Shown here: positions 57,794-64,000 of the stretch, piece by piece | How positions within the stretch are numbered: position 1 is the stretch's first letter | Layout of the letters: each line of letters starts with the position of its first letter | Origin: Lineus longissimus | Taxonomy: Eukaryota > Nemertea > Pilidiophora > Heteronemertea > Lineidae | NCBI RefSeq assembly: GCF_910592395.1 | Contig: NC_088312.1 | Coordinates: 10,228,001 to 10,292,000, forward strand | Direction of reading: 5' to 3' | DNA: 64,000 bases | Notes under the pieces: model-generated | The model's input: only the letters and a program-made list of their open reading frames with translations | The model's database searches: none | What the model was told of the DNA's origin: nothing | Made by a program: the position numbers and the translations under genes

Positions 57794-58261
57794 GCGATGA
57801 TGACATTAACGGCGGCAAACTTCAGCAGATTATCATCAGTAACGTTTATGACTACTCCGATATCGTGACGTTGATGGTGTTACATGCTTGAACAGTTCTA
57901 TAGAGTGGTGAATCTTTGGTATAACTGTGATCTCGGCCAGGAGCCCGCCGTCGTGACATTGAAAGGGTTGTGGCATCGGCTTTTATTCTGCTGACAACGA
58001 GAAGACACGCCAGACGGACATCTAAAATGAAAGAAACAGGACAAAAATTAGATAAGACACCATTTAGGATTGACCATCAATTCGAGTTGGTCACCATGCT
58101 GAAAAGCAAGTGAGCCAACAGAAATTTTCTTGTTTTTATGGAACAACTTTAAATGAAATATCAAAATAAAGAAAACTGAAAAACGGCATCCGACTTTGAT
58201 CTGAGGTAGGCCTACGTCTTTTTCAGGGAACAAAGCAGTTCAAAGGCTTTTCATATACAAT

Positions 58262-58862
58262 GGGAACTATTGTGTCTCCCGCCCAACATGAATAGCGCAC
58301 GTGATCATTTATTTCACGAGGCCAAGGCTTGATGACGTATGAATATTGTCCAAGAGTCAGTCGCAAAAACATACCTCTATCTTTCAGAGCGCGTCGTGGC
58401 CTAGTGGTTAGGGCGGACGATTTATGGAGGTTTTTTTCTCCATAAGTCGCGAGTTCGAAACCCATACGCGGTTTGCAATAAAAGCGTCAGGCATTTTACA
58501 TTTTTTTATTTTTTGCTGAATAAAAACGCCAGGCATTTTATTTTTTTATTTTTTGCTGGTCGAAATATATATTGTAGTTTCTAAAAAAGGTTTACTGACC
58601 ATAGGCACCAACATTTTTTGGCTGCAACTTGAAATTCTAAAGCTATTAATTACTCTTTCAAAACGACTCAAGTCAATGCCAATTTCAAGGGTGGAAGTCA
58701 GTTCTTTGTTCAACAGAGAACACACTCCCATCCCTTGGAATTGACATTCACATCATTTTGAAGAAGTTCTGATTGCTTTAGATTTTCAAGTTCTAGTCAA
58801 AATGACAGTGCCTATGGTCAACCCTTAAAGTAATTTTGGAGAGAAAAAACAAGCTATTCGAA
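58262..58862 (+). repeat. Tandem-spaced duplication, copy 2
   Basis: It matches 56880-57475 from ctattgtgtctccc through the tRNA-like head (58390-58470) and the foldback to ttaaagtaattttggaga. The offset is ~1380 bp. Small indels separate the copies. Confidence 0.85.
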
Positions 58863-59647
58863 AAAAAAACTAAACATGAAATAGATAACAATATCACGTT
58901 CAGCGGCATCCGACATTGATCTACGTCTTGTTACGGCCTAAAATAACCCCCCCCCCCCCCGCTGCTAATGACTAATACTGCATATCCCAACACAAACGCC
59001 ATCTTCAGGCTGATCGTGGAACTTTATATTTGGCAAGCAAAAAACTTATTGGTGTTAAAAATATTGACATGAGAGGATGAAAATTGGGCGCTGAAACTGA
59101 TATGAGAGGACAGGACATTCATCTTGCTAAATCATGATTTTTGAGTAGGCTTTATGCGAAACAATGCGTGCCGTTTCATGTTTTCATTACATTTTGCCCG
59201 TAGTTGCAGTCGAAAATGCCCCCTCAGACACTGCTAACTGCATTCCGATGGATTATGGCTCTTGAGTATGGTTCTAGAGAGGCCACGGCCGTCCATATTG
59301 AGATGAAATACATAGAATCTCTTATTCCCCTTACCCTCTATTTCAAATGTGTACAACAGTGTCACAACCAGACCACACTCTTGGTAGGGAGGTGTCTTAG
59401 CATAGAGAGTATCGCGGAGACAAATGACTATATTGTGCACTTTGGAGGTCTTTGGTCTCCATGAGAACTATTGCTTAACATCGCCCGGCCCCTCCTCGAA
59501 ACCATCTGCCACTACACAATAGAGAATTGGGTACTAAATCTAGGGTACTGCACCAGACCAAAGTTTCTCCGGCCAACGACACATCGCCAGGACAGGGTAT
59601 TATATAATAGACCTACAGTGAGTAAGGGTCATCAAAGGACCACTTTT

Positions 59648-59850
59648 CATAATTGTGACCCGCCATGACGGAACAAGTCGCATGTCGCTCCGAGCTTGAC
59701 AGGTTGAGACGGATTGGTTGTTCATTTCACTGTCGTCTACCTTTTGTGACATCTGAATACATCAATGTTTTCTATTATGTCCTGGTGTCATTTTAGGCTC
59801 ATCTTCTGTGCGACATGCGACTCATTTTGTCGCGGTGGGTCACAATTATG
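59648..59850. repeat. MITE with ~43-bp inverted ends
   Basis: The left end cataattgtgacccgccatg and the right end gtcgcggtgggtcacaattatg (59829-59850) are inverse with few mismatches. Both carry gtcgcatgtcg inside. Total length is 203 bp and it is non-coding. Confidence 0.88.
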
Positions 59851-60177
59851 TAATTCTGGTGTAATCATTATGAAATCAATTCAATCCACCAACTTGACTG
59901 GACATATGTAGCCAACAAAATGGTCCATAAATTCGTCTAATATCGTGGCCATCTTGAGTTCCCTTTTTTCAAGGGCATGTAAATACATCACTTTGGAATA
60001 ACGCCATTAGGCCCTAATGTTTATTTCCGTTGTTACGCTGAACGTTGATGACAACTAAACCTCTCTATTTTCAAACAAGGTCTTGATGAGGAAAATGCTT
60101 ACAGTCTTACAAAACTAACAAAACGAACAAAAGCAGGCAATTTTGTTTTATCATAATACTGTTTAATTACACGTAAA

Positions 60178-60396
60178 TTTTAAGGGGGTACTACAGGCAG
60201 GAGCATGGGGGTTAAAATGGCCATCTTTTGGTGACTTATATGCACAGCAAGGGAACAAGGTCATTTTGATTCACCACTAAATCCCTTGTACTAGCGTGAT
60301 TAGTATTGACGTAATGAAAGATGGGAGAGACCCCTATTGGCGACTTTGGATAACTTTATCCTGCCTCCCTAGCTGCTGCCGAAAGAGTCCCTTTAA
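60178..60396. repeat. Inverted-repeat MITE, copy 2 (family of 8696)
   Basis: ttttaaggggg..acaggcag to ctgctgcc..agtccctttaat, with the shared internal gagacccctattggcgact. Confidence 0.75.
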
Positions 60397-60741
60397 TACA
60401 TAAATTTGTGGAGCATTTCGCCTGTGGAGTCTTCATGTTTTTAGCCAGGTTTTGCAACCCTGACAGTTAGCCAACTATTTTCCTATAATCTCTGGGCCAT
60501 CACGGAAAACCGCGAGGAAAATGCTAAACCACACGACCACATACACTTTTTTTTGAAGTTTTGTGAATGATATAAGAAATGTGATTACTTGAAATTTTAT
60601 TTGTACCCTTTTATAAAAGAAGTTACCCTTTTTTATAGTGGAACTATTTTTTCTCCACGTGCAAATGTACACACCCAATGCATATATGTTCCTCACGTTT
60701 CACCGGGGTGGCACTGACTGTTAAATCCAAAATCAATACAC

Positions 60742-60965
60742 ACCCTACGAAAATAAACTTCGGCCATTTCACCGCTTTTCACAGGCAACGTTTGTATACG
60801 ATGGCATGAAAGTAAAATATACAAGCTTCTTCAAGCAATTTATTTCAAGTTGTCCATGCCTTTTAATGTTCATGATATTTTGAATGCTTTTGGTGATGTT
60901 TTGATTTAAAACATGACTTTAATGTCATGGTAAACTTACGCTGCCTGTGAAAAGATAGACCGTAT
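60742..60965. repeat. Foldback MITE, attcggccattttgaaa family, copy 2
   Basis: cttttcacaggcaacgtttg, caagttgtccatgcctttta and acttacgctgcctgtgaaaa match copy 1 at 50520. The right terminus is decayed. Confidence 0.8.
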
Positions 60966-60999
60966 ACGAAAATAAATATCGGCTATTAGAACTACTTCA

Positions 61000-61345
61000 A
61001 AACAAACTGAATGGCAATTTCAAGGGTGGGATCGTCTGTTCTTGGTTTTCTAGGGTTTTAAATGGGCTTTTACTTCATTTTGAAGGAGTTCCAATGGATT
61101 TATGATTTTGAGGTCTATCAAAAATGGTGGTACCTCGTGGTCATTGGTACCGCCATTTTGGCTAGAACTTGAAATCCTAAAGTAATTAGAACTCCTTCAA
61201 AACGTAGTGAATGCCCATTTTAAACTCTGGAGGCTGTTCTCTAGAAAACACAGAACCGACTCCAGCCCTTGAAATGACCAGTCACTACATTTTGAACCAG
61301 TTTTAATTGCTTTAGGATTTGGAGGTCTAGCCAAAATGGCTCAAC
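61000..61345. repeat. Diverged palindromic element (family of 57216)
   Basis: Two overlapping foldback units contain gctagaacttgaaatcctaa and its inverse near the other end (gctttaggatttggaggtct). They are related to the foldback in the 56880 and 58262 duplications but are clearly older. Confidence 0.65.
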
Positions 61346-61929
61346 CCTTCAAATAGCCACAAAGTATATTCGCAAACTGTCTATTATTTTCATTATATAC
61401 AGGGGAAGGCCTCGACGGACTAGGGGTTGGGGTTCGAGTCGGCAAGGTATAACAATTTAGGCAACCTTTTCGAATTAAGGAAAGGTATATCCATGTATCG
61501 GAGTTTTCGGCATGCAATGCAATATTCCTAAAAGGCCTTTTTCAAGCACGAGGGATAAATCCGAACAATAAGTGGTTTGAAATCATGCAAAAATTGTTAC
61601 TTACAGCAAACTTTTTCCCTCAACAAGTTTGATGTCTCCTGAAGTTACCATTCGTTGAGATTGAAATGTTTTTGGCAAAGGATTACCGAGATAAAATCGG
61701 ATAAATTAGGATCAGAAATTTCTCTGCCAGTTCCCCTGTTGCTCGCCGCCGGAAAGGGCCTAAGATGTTACGTGTAGGTCAGGTGACAATCCCACAAGGC
61801 CTAGTATCATCTTGGGGTCAATGCGCACGCGTATGCTATGAACGGACGTCTGATGTCTGAAGTTTTTGGTGGGATAATTCAAAAAGGCCGAAAGTAACAA
61901 TTGCTTCAAGTTCATTCGACCACAATGCC

Positions 61930-62835
61930 AACACGGTGACAGTCACAACCCGACAGAATCAATCCTGGCAGCTCCATCGTGTTGTCATATTGGTGAGAGG
62001 AATAAGACAGTCACAACCAGACATAATCTGTCCTGGCAGCCCCATAGTGTTACCAAAAAGGTGAGCCGATATGAGACAAACGGGATCAAGCCCAGCAGCT
62101 CCATTAAAGCACAGTAAGAGCCAGGAAAGTGGGGGCTCCACTGCAATGTTGACAACATGAGAGACATAAGACAGTCACAACGAGACTGAATCGGGTCTAG
62201 CAGCTTGACCGTGTTCCGAACATGGTGAGCGAGATGAAACAGCATGCTTATAGAGCGGCAGCCGCAATATCATCTGGTGTGGCACAGGAGAGCAGCACTC
62301 TGGACCCCGAGGCAGCGACACCATGTTGCCACACCACGGAGAGATATCAAGACAGTCACAACCTGATCGAATCGTACCAGGTAGGACTTCGTGCTGCCAA
62401 CATGATGGGAGAGACGACAGCTATGAACAGACGGAATTTCGGCTGGGCAGCTTCACTCTGTCTACAACACGCAGTGAACATGACGGGTCAGTCACAACCA
62501 ACCGAGTCGGGCCTAGCAGCTCTACCTAAGACGGCGAGAGAAGTGAGACAGCACAACTTGTCCGAATCAGGCCTAGAAGCTCCACCGTGTTGGCAAAACA
62601 GAAACAGGGAGTGAGATAAGACAAGTCACAACCGAGACAGTCACAACCAAACCAATCGGGTCTAGCAGCCACATGGTGTTGCCAATACGGTGAGAGAGAT
62701 TAGACACACCAGGCAACACTATACTCTCACTGATTCGGGGCTGGCAACTTGACCATGATGACAAAACGGTGAGAGATAACACAGTCACAACCAGATCGTA
62801 ACGGGCCTTGGAGATCCACTCTGCTGCCAGCAGGT
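61930..62835. repeat. Degenerate ~65-75-bp tandem array
   Basis: About 13 units follow the pattern cagtcacaacc, agac.gaatcgggcctag, cagctccaccgtgttgcc, aa.acggtgagagagat. Divergence is high and spacing irregular. Outlying half-units continue to about 63215. Several units contain ggtgag. Open frames here are not genes. Confidence 0.85.
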
Positions 62836-63399
62836 CCAGTTTGCGTATGTTCAAAACGTTTCTGCCAACATTGTTTCAATTTGTAATCTCATTGTGCTTT
62901 CCTTCTCATTTTTCTTCCAAATCTTTTACAGTTCAACAGGGGTACAGCCGTAAGCGATCTAACTGTTGGTCTTGGCTGTGTCCCTGGACGCTATTTTCAC
63001 CACTGTTGTAAACTTATGCTGGGCAAACTTACCTTATACATCCACCTCTACTAAATACGGCAAGAGAGAGATGAGAAGAGAGACAACCACAGAGAGTCCG
63101 ACCTGGAAGCTCCGCGCAGTTACCATCGCTATCATAGTTAATATAGTCACAGGCGACCAGTCCCAACCACACCGAAAAGGGCCTGGGAGCTACACAGCGT
63201 TTGGAAGATGAAACAGCAACCCCCTTCTCCCGAGACAAAGAGATGATTATACAATGCCACAGAATTTCTGCATTGGAATTATAGACGCGGTAGATTTTGA
63301 TTTCAAACAACCAAAGTTAGGCAGGCCAGCTGATGAGTCCAACAGCACTTTTTAATCATCTTTTTAAATGTAAAATCAGCTCATATACTGTTACTTAAC

Positions 63400-63545
63400 T
63401 ACAGTGGAACCTCCCTTGTGGACACCTCTCTATTGGTTTGGTCCCAGACTGGTAGTTTCTATTGAATTTGACCTCTCTAATCAGGACACCTCTCTATTAA
63501 GGAAAACACTTGTCAGTCCCGAGGGTGTCCTTACTGCGGTCTCTT
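63400..63545. repeat. TACAGTAGAACCTC MITE, copy 5 (right end lost)
   Basis: It starts tacagtggaacctcccttgt and ends in gagggtgtccttact. The final inverted end is replaced by gacaaagtcacaacc, the same word that marks the 31.6-32.3 kb array. Confidence 0.8.
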
Positions 63546-64000
63546 GAGGACAAAGTCACAACCAGCAGGACGGGGACAAAATCTCTTTAACTGGAAGAAC
63601 CTGTGGATTCATGATGCTTATCAAGCTCCTCGATACGATATTGTCGAGACGTGCTCACAATGAAGCGCTCCCACAGCAGGAAATAAATAATGGAAAAGAT
63701 CAATAAAACAGATAATACAGTTGATAAATTAAGTCGATGTAACTTAGTGACACATTGGGTGGCTACGCTACGTCATTGCTGTGCTAAGCCATCTTGACAA
63801 TATCAGGCCATTTCACTCGATATATACTTACTCCCTCAATGGAGACATGCGTAAGGAGAAGTCGTGTTGTAGGCCCTGTTTGCAAGAGGATGTGCTGAGG
63901 AGTGTGACATTCTCTTCGTCTGCAGAGATTCCAGGCAGTATTGCTCGAGTCAATAGATCAGAATCCAATTTTTCAATGGTGTTTGAATAAATAAGCTACC
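63546..64000. other. No gene recognised
   Basis: Short ORFs only. AATAAA-like gaataaataag lies at the very end (about 63986), but no exon could be tied to it. Confidence 0.4.

Noticed and set aside
62222-62614. 130-residue + strand ORF
   Set aside because: It coincides with the degenerate 65-75-bp array. The peptide is periodic and matches no family I know.
1-64000. CRISPR array, prophage, bacterial operon or provirus
   Set aside because: Tandem arrays have contiguous units without unique spacers of constant length. Genes are split by GT-AG introns. No phage or retroviral genes were recognised.

Overview
The window is animal genomic DNA. It has spliced genes with GT-AG introns, vertebrate-like multidomain proteins, tRNA-derived SINEs, many short inverted-repeat elements and long minisatellites. 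The protein families and the repeat style suggest a bilaterian marine invertebrate (lophotrochozoan or invertebrate deuterostome). I cannot narrow this further from sequence alone, and nothing points to a bacterium or a virus.

Three protein-coding genes can be built, all on the + strand. (1) About 10.9-27.7 kb is an orthologue of SASH1, the SLY-family scaffold with SH3 and two SAM domains. From the ATG at 13324 its exons give one 1180-residue frame. Upstream and internal exons of matching phase suggest several N-termini and a cassette exon inside SAM1. (2) 34.3-38.8 kb is a 1024-residue type I membrane protein with five CUB and four sushi domains in alternation, one transmembrane helix and an NPLY tail, most like the SEZ6/CSMD group. 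(3) 40.8-47.1 kb is a small unrecognised gene (about 184 residues) whose exons all break in phase 1. A possible alternative last exon lies at 51.96 kb. A fourth possible unit is nested in a SASH1 intron (14.3-15.2 kb): a CpG-rich promoter-like stretch, two phase-matched exons giving a 60-residue product, and AATAAA.

Layout: 1-10.9 kb is mostly gene-free with SINEs and inverted-repeat elements. 13.8-17.6 kb is a repeat island with PIF/Harbinger-like elements nested inside each other. 27.7-34.3 kb is intergenic with a ~180-bp tandem array and several orphan candidate exons. 39-48 kb carries gene 3 and a 45-bp minisatellite. 49.3-49.8 kb holds a broken C2H2 zinc-finger relic. 50-64 kb is repeat-dominated: foldback elements, an 18-bp minisatellite inside an inverted-repeat element, an 82-bp array, a 1.6-kb 41-bp array with 287-bp higher-order structure, a ~120-140-bp array, a dispersed duplication with tRNA-derived heads, and a degenerate ~65-75-bp array near 62 kb.

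How the genes might work together is not shown by the sequence. SASH1 is a cytoplasmic signalling scaffold, and gene 2 is a cell-surface receptor or adhesion-type protein whose NPLY tail could bind PTB-domain adaptors. Their adjacency is most likely incidental.
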